A DNA stretch of 64,000 nt, from contig NC_019966.1 of NCBI RefSeq assembly GCF_000328565.1, positions 4,526,001 through 4,590,000 of the forward strand, given 5' to 3'. Both the position numbers and the translations under genes were made by a program. This stretch comes from Mycobacterium sp. JS623. GTDB lineage: Bacteria > Actinomycetota > Actinomycetes > Mycobacteriales > Mycobacteriaceae. This document shows, one piece after another, positions 47,473 through 55,684 of the stretch. Below the pieces are notes generated by a model. That model worked only from the letters and a program-made list of their open reading frames with translations. It was not told where the DNA came from and made no database searches. Positions within the stretch are counted from its first letter, which is position 1. Every line of letters begins with the position of its first letter.

Positions 47473-49062
47473 ATGAGCGTTGCGCGCAGACTGGGACGGG
47501 TCCTGGAAAAGGTCACCCGGCAGAGCGGTCGGCTGCCCGATACGCCTGATTACGGGGCCTGGGTGCTTGGCAAATCCACCGAAAGCCAGGCGCGGCGACG
47601 GGTCCGCATCCAGGTGATCCTGACGGCGTTCATTTTGGTCGCAAACATGATCGGCATCGGCGCTGCGCTGCTCCTGGTCACTGTGGCGTTTCCCGTGCCG
47701 AGCGTCTTCAGCGATGCGCCGTTTTGGGTGACGTATGTGGTGTGCCCGGCGTACATCCTGCTGGCGCTGCTGATTGGTACCTTCTGGATCACCCGTCGAA
47801 CGGTCAAAGCGCTGCGATGGGCAATCGAGGAGCACATTCCCACGCACCAGGACCAACTCAACGCGTTCCTCGCACCCTGGCGGGTGGCGAGGGCGCACCT
47901 GATCCTGTGGGGCGTCGGTGCGGCACTCTTCACGACGCTGTACGGATTGCAGAACACAACGTTCATCCCACGGTTCCTCTTCACAATCAGCTTCGCCGGC
48001 GCGATCATCGCGACCGCGTGCTATCTGCTGACCGAGTTCGCGTTGCGTCCAGTTGCGGCGCAGGCGCTGGAAGCCGGCCCGCCACCGCGCCGGCTAACCG
48101 CCGGAATCATGGGCAGGCTGATGATCGTGTGGTTCCTTGGCTCGCTACCTGTCGTCGGAATCGCGTTGCTTGCGGTGTTCGCGCTTTATTTGAAGAACCT
48201 CACCGAGACGCAATTCGCCGTCGCCGTGTGGATTTTGGCGATCGTTGCGCTGCTAGTCGGGTTCGTGTTGATGTGGATCGTGGCGTGGCTCACCGCAACG
48301 CCGGTGCGCGTCGTGCGCGCGGCGCTCAAAAACGTCGAGCAGGGCGACCTCGACTGCAACGTGGTGGTGTTCGACGGCACCGAGCTCGGCGAGCTGCAGC
48401 GCGGATTCAACAACATGGTGCACGGACTGCGTGAACGTGAACGGGTTCGCGACCTGTTCGGCCGCCACGTAGGCCGCGACGTAGCGGCCGCCGCCGAACA
48501 GCAGCGCCCCAAGCTCGGCGGCGAAGAACGCCATGTCGCAATGATTTTCGTCGACATCATTGGCTCGACGCAGCTGGTGACGGGCAGGCCTGCGACGGAA
48601 GTCGTCGACCTGCTGAACCGGTTTTTCGCCGTGATCGTCGAGGAGGTCGACCGCCACCACGGGTTCGTGAACAAGTTCGAGGGCGATGCGGCATTGGCTG
48701 TCTTCGGCGCCCCGAATCACCTGGACTGTCCCGAAGACGAAGCGCTCGCGGCCAGTCGCGCCATCGCACGCCGGATCCGCGATGAGGTGCCCGACTTCGA
48801 AGCCGGTATCGGCGTTGCCTCAGGTGAAGCCGTCGCCGGAAACGTCGGCGCGAAAGAACGTTTCGAGTACACCGTCATCGGTGAGCCGGTCAACGAGGCC
48901 GCCAGACTCTGCGAACTGTCCAAGGAGACACCCGGACACTTGCTGGCATCGTCGGACACCGTTCGCAATGCCAGCGAAAGCGAATGCCGTCATTGGACTT
49001 TCGGGGACACGGTGACGTTGCGCGGCCACGACGAGCCGACCAGGCTTGCGCTGCCGGTGTAG
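47473..49062 (+). CDS. Membrane-bound class III adenylate cyclase with HAMP domain
   Basis: 529 residues. About six membrane spans (residues ~45-270), then HAMP (TATPVRVVRAALKNVEQGDLD... [23 protein letters not shown]) and a cyclase domain. Metal Asp residues lie in MIFVDIIGST and [15 protein letters not shown]; Lys of NKF and the VNEAARL Asn/Arg are present. The position next to nucS corresponds to the Rv1318c-Rv1320c cyclases of M. tuberculosis, but only one copy is here. Confidence 0.95.
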   Translation: MSVARRLGRVLEKVTRQSGRLPDTPDYGAWVLGKSTESQARRRVRIQVILTAFILVANMIGIGAALLLVTVAFPVPSVFSDAPFWVTYVVCPAYILLALLIGTFWITRRTVKALRWAIEEHIPTHQDQLNAFLAPWRVARAHLILWGVGAALFTTLYGLQNTTFIPRFLFTISFAGAIIATACYLLTEFALRPVAAQALEAGPPPRRLTAGIMGRLMIVWFLGSLPVVGIALLAVFALYLKNLTETQFAVAVWILAIVALLVGFVLMWIVAWLTATPVRVVRAALKNVEQGDLDCNVVVFDGTELGELQRGFNNMVHGLRERERVRDLFGRHVGRDVAAAAEQQRPKLGGEERHVAMIFVDIIGSTQLVTGRPATEVVDLLNRFFAVIVEEVDRHHGFVNKFEGDAALAVFGAPNHLDCPEDEALAASRAIARRIRDEVPDFEAGIGVASGEAVAGNVGAKERFEYTVIGEPVNEAARLCELSKETPGHLLASSDTVRNASESECRHWTFGDTVTLRGHDEPTRLALPV

Positions 49063-49186
49063 TTGTCAATCTGTAATCGGTTGCACAGCGGGCGCACATC
49101 GTCAACACAGAGCCAACCAAAGTCGGCCTCATACCGTCTTGTCACGTGGCAGCGATTGCCGCATGAACGAGAAACGGAGTGAGGAA

Positions 49187-49498
49187 ATGTCTTACAAGCG
49201 TGCATTGTCTGCATCGGCTCTGGCCGCCGGCATCGGAGTTGCCGGACTCTTCGGCGTTGGCCTTGGAACGGCAAGCGCAGATCCGTGGGGATGTGACCGT
49301 CCAGGGCAACCAGCGTGTGGTGACCACCGAGACGACCGTGGGGGTCCCGGCCCAGTCGACTGGCACGGCCGCGGCATCGACCAGGGCCGAGGTGATCACC
49401 AGCCATTCAACTGGATGGGCCAGCAGGTGTACCCGGTGCCCGCCGGCGATGGACACGGCTGGGGCTTCTGGTTCCTGGGTCAATGGATCCCGCTGTAA
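49187..49498 (+). CDS. Small secreted protein
   Basis: 103 residues from ATG 49187 (MSYKRALSASALAAGIGVAG), with an alternative ATG at 49163. A Sec signal peptide with likely cleavage after TASA-DP. The mature ~70 residues are rich in Gly, Asp, His and Trp (DHRDDRGGPGPVDWHGRG, GQQVYPVPAGDGHGWGFW), with one Cys pair. This type of Gly/Trp-rich short exported protein is common in mycobacteria. No function can be assigned. Confidence 0.75.
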   Translation: MSYKRALSASALAAGIGVAGLFGVGLGTASADPWGCDRPGQPACGDHRDDRGGPGPVDWHGRGIDQGRGDHQPFNWMGQQVYPVPAGDGHGWGFWFLGQWIPL

Positions 49499-49514
49499 AT
49501 CAGCGCATTTCGAG

Positions 49515-49541
49515 GCGGGTCACCACGCCGCGGTGGCCCGC
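49515..49541. terminator. Hairpin between convergent genes
   Basis: GCGGGTCACC (49515-49524) pairs with GGTGGCCCGC (49532-49541), nine Watson-Crick pairs and one G-U, with a 7-base loop. It sits in the 64-bp gap between converging stops. There is no U tract, which is usual for mycobacterial terminators. Confidence 0.55.
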
Positions 49542-49562
49542 TTCGGCGCGCTCAGATTAGCG

Positions 49563-50345
49563 CTAGCCTTCAAATTTTTCGTTTGGTTCGGCAAAGCCGG
49601 CCTCGGCGAAGATTTTTCGGCTGGCAGCATCCGTGACGTCCTGCACGAACTTCTTCGCGAGTCCGGCCTGATCGGAGTCTTTCAACGGCGCAATCCACGA
49701 GGTCACCGTCGCGTCGGCGGCCTCCGGAAATGCGAACCACGACACATCATGGCCGTCGTTCAGCGCCTCGGTCTTGAACACCAGACCGGCGTCGACTTTC
49801 CCTGCCGTGACGTCCTTGAGAACATCAGTGTCCGTCGTATCGATGTTCACAGGGTTGAGCCGGATGCCTGAGCGGTCTTCAAGCTGCCGGACCGCCGACC
49901 CGCAGGCGTCAGGGCCACCGCAAACCGCCACACGGACTCCTGGTCGGGCCAAGTCCGCGAGTGAGACAAGATGGCCGGGGTTTGCGGGGGCGGTGGCGAT
50001 AACCAGGTCGTTCGCCGCGATCGGCATTGGCGTCGAAGCGACAAGGCCGGCGTTGGCGACAGCGGCCATGTTTTCGTGGTCGCCGGATACGAAGACGTCC
50101 GCGCCGCCACCGTTTGCCAACTCTGCCGACAGTCCCGATGAGCCCGCAAAGATGAACTCGACTGAGACACCAGGGTTTTGAGCCTCGAACTGCTTACCAA
50201 TCGCAGTAAGACTCTTGATCATCGCCGACGACGCGTACACCGTGATCGACGTTGTCGGGGCGGGGTGCGATTGCGCGTCGCAGCCACTTGCCGTGATCAC
50301 CAACAGAATCCCGGCTGCCATAGTTCGCTTGAATCGGCCGCGCAT
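49563..50345 (-). CDS. modA: Second ModA-like molybdate-binding lipoprotein (orphan)
   Basis: 260 residues. Lipobox ITASGCDAQ (lipid Cys ~22). ITVYASSAMIKSLTAIGKQF, FIFAGSSGLSAELANGGGADVFVSGD and GLVFKTEALND follow the ModA plan of the protein at 13229-13981, but the two differ widely. No modB, modC or regulator is near it. It could serve a permease elsewhere or bind another oxyanion. Confidence 0.88.
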   Translation of the reverse strand: MRGRFKRTMAAGILLVITASGCDAQSHPAPTTSITVYASSAMIKSLTAIGKQFEAQNPGVSVEFIFAGSSGLSAELANGGGADVFVSGDHENMAAVANAGLVASTPMPIAANDLVIATAPANPGHLVSLADLARPGVRVAVCGGPDACGSAVRQLEDRSGIRLNPVNIDTTDTDVLKDVTAGKVDAGLVFKTEALNDGHDVSWFAFPEAADATVTSWIAPLKDSDQAGLAKKFVQDVTDAASRKIFAEAGFAEPNEKFEG

Positions 50346-50559
50346 CGGTCATGACCATACCGATTCAGCTCCAGCGAATGAAACTCACAACGGCATGTCA
50401 TGTTGTGGACTTGCGTCACATCCCCTGCCAATTGGCTTGCGTTGATTCCATAAACCATCGCTTCGGGGCAAGCTTGGGAACGTGGGAAAGGTTGGAGGCA
50501 TTGTCCGCCACACGACGACAGTCGGCGAGCCGCGGGTACGGCTCGCCGCTGGCGACGCG

Positions 50560-50994
50560 ATGCAGCCCACAGAAAAAGATGGACTGAGCTCCCGTGCGGG
50601 GCAAGGGTTGTTGATGGTCGAGGGACTGGTGATCGGCGTGCTCGGTGGCGTCGCGTTGGCCTGGTCGATGGGATACAGCAGCTTCGGCGCGGACGGCATC
50701 CCCATGCTGGGGCTCAAGGTAACGCCGCTGCATGCCGGCCTACTGTTGATCGTCGGCACCATGGCGCTTCTTGCCTGCCTTGGTCGACGGGCAGCGCTAA
50801 TCTTCAGCACACTCACAGGTTTTGGGTGGGCGGCGTTGACGTTCGTCTGCGCGAGCAATGTCGCACATCACGCGCCGGGCGTTCTGGGCTTCGACCCGCG
50901 TGACAGCTTTCTGTACGGCGTATTGAGCGCCTACAACCTCGTGACGTCGGTCCTTCTCGCGCTGGCGCTCTCCAAGTACCACAGAGAGGCGTGA
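50560..50994 (+). CDS. Four-span membrane protein of unknown function
   Basis: 145 residues from ATG 50560 (an upstream GTG at 50482 would add 26). Four hydrophobic spans: MVEGLVIGVLGGVALAWSMG, LHAGLLLIVGTMALLACLG, ALIFSTLTGFGWAALTFVCA and FLYGVLSAYNLVTSVLLALA. No domain recognised; no coupling to neighbours. Confidence 0.7.
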   Translation: MQPTEKDGLSSRAGQGLLMVEGLVIGVLGGVALAWSMGYSSFGADGIPMLGLKVTPLHAGLLLIVGTMALLACLGRRAALIFSTLTGFGWAALTFVCASNVAHHAPGVLGFDPRDSFLYGVLSAYNLVTSVLLALALSKYHREA

Positions 50995-51094
50995 AACGCC
51001 TTCGCCCGAGCTACGTTGTGCTGCAAGCCTCCTGGGAAGGTGCTGCCAAGCTGGTGAGCGTTGGCTGCCGGGGATGGGGGTTCGAGCTCGCATA

Positions 51095-51742
51095 ATGCGG
51101 ACGCGCTACCGGACCGTCACGATTGACGGCCTGAATGTGTTCTATCGCGAGGCTGGCCCACCCGGTGCGCCTGCGGTATTGCTGCTGCATGGCTTCCCGT
51201 CGTCATCGAGGATGTGGCAGCCGCTGATCGACCGACTCGCGGAGCGTTACCGGATGGTCGCTCCTGACTACCCTGGGTTCGGCCACAGCGATGCGCCGCC
51301 CGCGGATAGCTTCAGCTACACGTTCGACCGCATCGCCGACTACATCGAACGGTTCGCCGACGAGATGTCGCTGGACCGCTACGCGCTCGTCGTGCAGGAC
51401 TACGGCGGGCCCGTCGGCATGCGTCTGGCACTGCGTCGGCCGGAACGGCTCAGCGCACTCATCGTGCACAACGCGGTATGCCTTGAGGAGGGGCTGGGAC
51501 CGCTGTGGGAAACGCGCCGGGCATTCTGCCGCGCCGATAACGTCGCCATACGTCGGCATGGCCGACGCCCCACTGTCGTCGGCCACTTTGGCGATGATGC
51601 CAAGCTGCACCGAAAGCACCAAGCCGGCCGTCTTGTACGGCGGCGTCCGCTGGCCCCGGATCACTGCCAAGATCATTATCGCCGTCCTCTCGACGCGCCA
51701 GGCACGCCAACAGCGCACCTCCCCCTGGACCGCATGCGCTGA
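51095..51742 (+). pseudogene. Truncated alpha/beta hydrolase (dehalogenase/epoxide-hydrolase type)
   Basis: The first ~145 codons are a good alpha/beta hydrolase: LLLHGFPSSSRMWQPLIDRL, PDYPGFGHSDAP and the nucleophile elbow VVQDYGGPVGMRLAL with Asp as nucleophile. Similarity ends near RRAF (about 51528). The following frame is Arg/His-rich and not protein-like, and the cap plus catalytic His region (~130 residues) is missing. The gene has apparently been cut and joined to other DNA. Confidence 0.75.
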
Positions 51743-51760
51743 TCTCGGCGGCGTTGCCAC
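51529..51760 (-). other. Possible antisense gene fragment after the hydrolase break
   Basis: Starting at the hydrolase break point, the minus-strand frame from GTG 51760 has high GC at third positions and protein-like composition (IMILAVIRGQRTPPYKTAG, then LVLSVQLGIIAKVADDSGAS). It has no end of its own and runs on antisense to the hydrolase. I do not recognise the family. It is probably the fragment of another gene that joined here. Confidence 0.25.
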
Positions 51761-51927
51761 CGTGTGGACTTGACGAATTACAGGCTGCTGCGCACCCTTT
51801 CGCCGATCAGGACTCAACTGAGCGTGCAGGCACTCCCCGTATCCCACGCGCGTCGCCGACTCCGTCTGCTGCGGCCTGTTCCTCCTTTGGGTCTCGCGCC
51901 GTCAGCTAACGGCCTGCTCGCAAATAG

Positions 51928-51941
51928 ATTGGCATGCCAAT
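51928..51941. promoter_or_regulatory. Perfect 14-bp palindrome
   Basis: ATTGGCATGCCAAT reads the same on both strands. It lies 18 bp from the GntR-type dyad. It may be a second regulator site. Confidence 0.5.
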
Positions 51942-51959
51942 GGGTGTCAGTCAATAGTT

Positions 51960-51978
51960 ATTATGGTCAGGCCATAAT
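51960..51978. promoter_or_regulatory. GntR/FadR-type operator candidate, site 1
   Basis: ATTATGG-TCAGG-CCATAAT has perfect 7-base arms. The TGGTC-nG-nCC core is shared with sites at 55607-55626 and 56797-56814. It fits the TGGT-n3-ACCA-type operators of FCD-class GntR regulators. Confidence 0.55.
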
Positions 51979-52094
51979 GCGATTCCATTTCGTCGCACAT
52001 GAACCTGGACCTGGGAGTTGAAACCGCTAGTTTGCAACCGGTTCAGCACTCAGGCGAGCGACCGCGGCTTGGCGAGTCCATGACGGGTTCGGCG

Positions 52095-52361
52095 CTAGGG
52101 CGTTGCAAACCAGAAGCCGAGGATCATCGCGGCCACGGCGAAGGGCCAGGCCTCGAACGCGATACGAACCGGGATCGGCGCATATCGCAGCTCCATGAAG
52201 TCCAGCATCACGTACCTGACCTTCACCGCAGCGATGATGAAGGTCCCGACGACCGCGACCGCGGGGGTGAACATGTCCTTGGACAGCCCCCACGTCGTCA
52301 CGCACGTCAACGCCACCAAGCCCAACCACACCCAGGTGACCCGCTCGCGCAATACCGACAT
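52095..52361 (-). CDS. Cytochrome c oxidase subunit IV-like protein (NorF/COX4_pro type)
   Basis: 88 residues from ATG 52361, which shares one base with the subunit III stop (TGATG). Three membrane spans: WVWLGLVALTCVTTWGLS, FTPAVAVVGTFIIAAVKVRYVMLDFMELRYAP and FEAWPFAVAAMILGFWF. FIIAAVKVRYVMLDFMELR is characteristic of prokaryotic oxidase subunit IV. It accompanies subunit III but no catalytic subunit I or II is present. Confidence 0.9.
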   Translation of the reverse strand: MSVLRERVTWVWLGLVALTCVTTWGLSKDMFTPAVAVVGTFIIAAVKVRYVMLDFMELRYAPIPVRIAFEAWPFAVAAMILGFWFATP

Positions 52362-52951
52362 CAGACTGCCTTCATCAGGTAGAGGAGGGGAAACAGCACG
52401 ATCCACAACAGGTCGACCAGGTGCCAGTAGGACGCCACACTTTCCGGCACGGCCCGGTGCAAGTGGTCGTAGGTACCGCGCCGGGACCTGACCCACAGAT
52501 AGGTAAGCAGGCTGGTGCCAACGACGACGTGTATGAGGTGGATCCCGGTCAGCGTGAAGTACCACATGTAGAACGGGTTGGTGCCGGGGGTGATGTCGTG
52601 GGCGAACTTCTCGAAATACTCGATCGACTTGGACGCCACGAACATCAGACCGGTGACCGCTCCCCCGAGCAGCAGGCGAGGCTCGCGGTCGATCTGATCA
52701 CGTTTCATGGCCTGCACGGCAAGGGCGACCGACCAGGAGCTGGTCAGCAGAATGATCGTGTCGATTCCGCCCAAGTTCATGTTGAGCGTCTGCCGGGAGG
52801 CCTCGAAGGTGGCCGGATTCTTGAGCCGATCCTGCATGAAGCTCAAGAACAGGATCGCGAATATGACCGAGTCCGCGCCGATGAAGACCCAGATGCCGTC
52901 CACACCGGGAAGGCGCCTGGGTTTCACACGGTCGGTCGTAAGGACCTCCAC
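52361..52951 (-). CDS. Cytochrome c oxidase subunit III-like protein (NorE type)
   Basis: 196 residues, five membrane spans. Subunit III features: GADSVIFAILFLSFM, LLTSSWSVALAVQAMKRD, TGLMFVASKSIEYFEKF and YFTLTGIHLIHVVVGTSLLTYL, then VASYWHLVDLLWIVLFPLLY. The short length lacks the first two helices of mitochondrial-type subunit III and resembles NorE-like accessory proteins. It starts 9 bp after the upstream membrane-protein gene. Partner oxidase or NO reductase is not in the window. Confidence 0.92.
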   Translation of the reverse strand: MEVLTTDRVKPRRLPGVDGIWVFIGADSVIFAILFLSFMQDRLKNPATFEASRQTLNMNLGGIDTIILLTSSWSVALAVQAMKRDQIDREPRLLLGGAVTGLMFVASKSIEYFEKFAHDITPGTNPFYMWYFTLTGIHLIHVVVGTSLLTYLWVRSRRGTYDHLHRAVPESVASYWHLVDLLWIVLFPLLYLMKAV

Positions 52952-52960
52952 GCCGACGGG

Positions 52961-53740
52961 CTAAGCGTTCACGCGCCCCGCGGCCTCGTCCTCGGCCTTC
53001 AGCCGGGGGATGGCCTTGATGATGAAGAAGGACAGGCTCGGGATCCAAAAGAACCATGTGAAGAACGCGATCCAGAAGCTGATCACGCCGTTGAAGGCCA
53101 ATGGACCGGTGGTGACGAACGGGATCGCACTGACCGCGAAGAACGACGCGAAGGTGACCCAGCCCCACCAGCTAACGGCGTCGGGGACCAGCTTTTTCTC
53201 CCGCTTGTCCCGCATGAACACGATGCTGATGGCGGCGATCTGGAATGACGTGACGAAGTACGCCAAATCGAACGTGAGCCAGCCAAACCAGTAGAGCATG
53301 TGCATGATCTCGGGGCTGAGGTTGTTGACCTCGTGCGCGGCGGTCAACCAGATCGCCATGGTCAACATGACGGGCGCACAGGTTATCGTTCCGCCCATCA
53401 TCTCGAGCTTGGACAACAGACCGCCGGGACCCTCGATCCGTTCCATCACCCGCGCGACCGCCACGCTAAACGACATGTACAAGGCGGTCATCGTGAGACA
53501 GAGGCTCAACGCAATCAACAGACGGGGCCTGAGGTCCAGGAAGTGCTCCTTGACCTCGATCGGCGTCGCACTGGCCGGGAACGGCGGCATGTTGTCAGCG
53601 AGAATCCCCCAGAGAACGAAGACCGCGAACAGGAAAACCGGGCCGGTCCACGCCAGAATCTTCCACGACCTGTAGTCGGTCGGGTACGGCGACAAGTCAC
53701 GCGCGTGGGCCGAGATGGCGGGTTCGGCATGTGTTGCCAT
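52961..53740 (-). CDS. Multi-span membrane protein of the orphan oxidase operon
   Basis: 259 residues with about six to seven spans (WTGPVFLFAVFVLWGILADN, LLIALSLCLTMTALYMSFSV, MLTMAIWLTAAHEVN, WLTFDLAYFVTSFQIAAISI, and two more). The ribosome site is AAAAGGAG before the ATG. His residues in AAHEVNNLSPEIMHMLYWFG could bind heme or metal. I do not recognise a named family. Being first in an operon with oxidase subunits III and IV, it may form a membrane redox complex with them. Confidence 0.85.
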   Translation of the reverse strand: MATHAEPAISAHARDLSPYPTDYRSWKILAWTGPVFLFAVFVLWGILADNMPPFPASATPIEVKEHFLDLRPRLLIALSLCLTMTALYMSFSVAVARVMERIEGPGGLLSKLEMMGGTITCAPVMLTMAIWLTAAHEVNNLSPEIMHMLYWFGWLTFDLAYFVTSFQIAAISIVFMRDKREKKLVPDAVSWWGWVTFASFFAVSAIPFVTTGPLAFNGVISFWIAFFTWFFWIPSLSFFIIKAIPRLKAEDEAAGRVNA

Positions 53741-53917
53741 CGGACCTGCTCCTTTTCATCGTGTGCGAGGGGATTGACGATCGAAGTCCCTGCTGGCTTC
53801 TGAGTCAGAAACCCATCGTCGCCCGTTCCAGCGCCGGCAGCTACCCCCTAATGAGCACACTTTGCTCTCCCCCTTGGGGGTCTTCCGAGCATCTCGCCGG
53901 GTGCAGATGGCACCGCG

Positions 53918-54678
53918 TCAACCTGGGACATCGGAGAGCAGGTCGTCGGCCTGCCCCGTCACCGACAGCACCGTCTGCCACAGGTAACCATTAGTGTCGA
54001 CCTTCTTGCGGGACGAGATCGCCGTCGGAATCGGCACATGAGTCAACCGACGTCGCCACGAGCCGACGACAACGTCGGTCTTACCTGCCATACCGGCGTG
54101 GACGGCGGCATGCCCCAGGCGAAGGCAGAAGTTGGAATCCCGCGCATTGGCAGGCAGGCTGCGGATCATGTAGCTCGGGTCGATGTATTTCAGGCTCGCC
54201 GACATCCCGCGCGCCCGAAAGGCTTCCGGAAGTATGTCTCGCAGGTGCGCGCCGATATCCGCCTGGTGGCGGTTGCCCGACGCATCGCGCTCGGCCGTCT
54301 GCGCCAACAGGTCTTGGCCCGCTCCTTCAGCTACGACGATCACCACGTATCCATCTCGGACGATGTGCTCTGCGGCCGCACGCACGACGCCGTCGATGGT
54401 GAAGGCGACTTCGGGGATGAGACACAAACCGACCTGGGTATCTGCCAGCGTGGCGAAGCTGGCGATGAAGCCGGAGTCGAGGCCCATCAACTTCACCAGA
54501 CCGATGCCGGACCGATGGCACGACGCCTCCACGTATGCCGCCCGGGTGGCTTGTCGGGCGGCCTCGACAGCTGTGTCGAATCCGAACGACATGTCGATGA
54601 ACGAGATGTCGTTGTCGAGGCGATCGTGCACGGGCCAAGATCGTCGATAGTCAAGTCTGGCGGTTCAGCAGGGCTCAC
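53918..54678 (-). pseudogene. ATP-type 6-phosphofructokinase gene with internal deletion
   Basis: From GTG 54678 the first ~17 codons read MSPAEPPDLTIDDLGPC, a plausible kinase N-terminus. The next bases jump, in another frame, to RLDNDISFIDMSFGFDTAVEAA, which normally lies ~170 residues further in (consensus TIDNDI..SFGFDTA). The C-terminal part is well kept: GIGLVKLMGLDSGFIASFATLA, VVIVVAEGAGQDLL, DASGN, and KYIDPSYMIRSLPANARDS. The nucleotide-binding GGDG part is absent, so the product cannot be active. Confidence 0.8.
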
Positions 54679-54803
54679 ACGGGATACCTCGCGGCTTCCA
54701 AGTCATTCGCCATCGTGGCCGATGCGGCGCAGCCGGGCTTCCCGCGAAGGAGCGCCTTTTGGTCTCCGTGTCGGGTCATCGCCCGACGCCCTGCGGCCGG
54801 GAG

Positions 54804-55589
54804 CTATTCGCCTACGGCGGCGGCGTCGCCGACGACGATTGCTTCGCGCTCGTCGGATTCGGCCAATGCGTCGGCGTAGCCGTGCACGTGCTTGCGCATG
54901 CGCCGTTCGGCCGCCTCGGTGTCGCGATCACGGATCGCGCTGGTGATCATCCGGTGTGCAGTGGTGGTCACCGCGCGCACTTGAATATCGACGAAGCCTT
55001 CATCCTCGGTGCCGGCATAGATCGCCTCGGACAACGCGATCATGAAGCCGATCAGCAGCTCGTTATGGCTGGCGACCGCGACACCCACATGCCAATCCAG
55101 ATTGGAGCGCAGAAACTGCTCGAGGTCGGCGTCGGGATCTGCGATTTCCTCGTTGGCCCGGTCCAGCACGGCGAGGTCATCACTCGTTCGGTTGCGCGCG
55201 GCAAGTTCGGCGCAGAACGGCTCCAACGCCTCTCGGGTCTCCATCAGGTCGATCAACTTGATGTGGCGGCCACGGATGAGCATGCTCACCGAGTTCGCGA
55301 TCGATTTGGTCGTGGGCCGCTGGACGAACGCTCCGCCCGCGCGCCCCGCCTTCACGCGAACGAGGTTTTGCACCTCGAGGATGCGCAGCGCCTCCCGTAC
55401 CGTGGCCCGGCTCATCTGGGTCTGTTTGACCAACTCACGCTCCGCTGGAAGCGGGGCACCCTCTAGGAGTTCGCCGTTGAGGATCCGTTCGCGCAGCTGG
55501 CCGGCGAGTACATCGGACGCTTTGGGGACGGCGACCGGGCTCAGCTTGAGGTCGGATCGTACGTGTGTGGCGGGTTCTGGTGCTTCCAT
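54804..55589 (-). CDS. GntR-family (FadR/FCD) transcriptional regulator
   Basis: 261 residues from ATG 55589 (MEAPEPATHVRSDLKLSPV). N-terminal winged HTH: LAGQLRERILNGELLEGAPLP then LVKQTQMSRATVREALRILE. The C-terminal FCD domain has LIDLMETREALEPFCAELAA and metal-ligand His residues in LDWHVGVAVASHNE and AHRMITSAIRDRD. It is divergent from the acyl-CoA dehydrogenase operon. A dyad in the gap suggests autorepression; the inducer is probably an acyl-CoA or organic acid. Confidence 0.93.
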   Translation of the reverse strand: MEAPEPATHVRSDLKLSPVAVPKASDVLAGQLRERILNGELLEGAPLPAERELVKQTQMSRATVREALRILEVQNLVRVKAGRAGGAFVQRPTTKSIANSVSMLIRGRHIKLIDLMETREALEPFCAELAARNRTSDDLAVLDRANEEIADPDADLEQFLRSNLDWHVGVAVASHNELLIGFMIALSEAIYAGTEDEGFVDIQVRAVTTTAHRMITSAIRDRDTEAAERRMRKHVHGYADALAESDEREAIVVGDAAAVGE

Positions 55590-55606
55590 CGCGTCCACCT
55601 CATGGA

Positions 55607-55626
55607 TTATGGTCAGACCTAAGATA
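55607..55626. promoter_or_regulatory. GntR/FadR-type operator candidate, site 2
   Basis: ATTATGGTCAGACCTAAGAT, 18 bp upstream of the GntR start and 59 bp upstream of the first acyl-CoA dehydrogenase. The first 11 bases match site 1 exactly. A TTTGGTC half-site follows at about 55634-55640. It is well placed to control both divergent operons. Confidence 0.6.
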
Positions 55627-55684
55627 CCATTTATTTGGTCGGCCCGTGCGCCGAACGGGTTTGCGTGCGATAGGAGCAACGCCG

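Larger units (their letters stand above)
51761..52094. other. Regulatory-looking intergenic stretch without a target gene
   Basis: 334 bp between the truncated hydrolase and the subunit IV gene. No convincing ORF. It contains a 14-bp palindrome (51928-51941) and a GntR-type dyad (51960-51978). The gene these once controlled may have been lost by the same rearrangement that cut the hydrolase. Confidence 0.5.

Noticed and set aside
51764..52021. 85-codon plus-strand ORF after the truncated hydrolase
   Set aside because: Composition is Leu/Arg-rich without a start context, and it covers the palindromic sites.
53741..53917. DosR-type box upstream of the orphan oxidase operon
   Set aside because: GGGATTGAC...GAAGTCCC has the wrong spacing for the 20-bp DosR palindrome.
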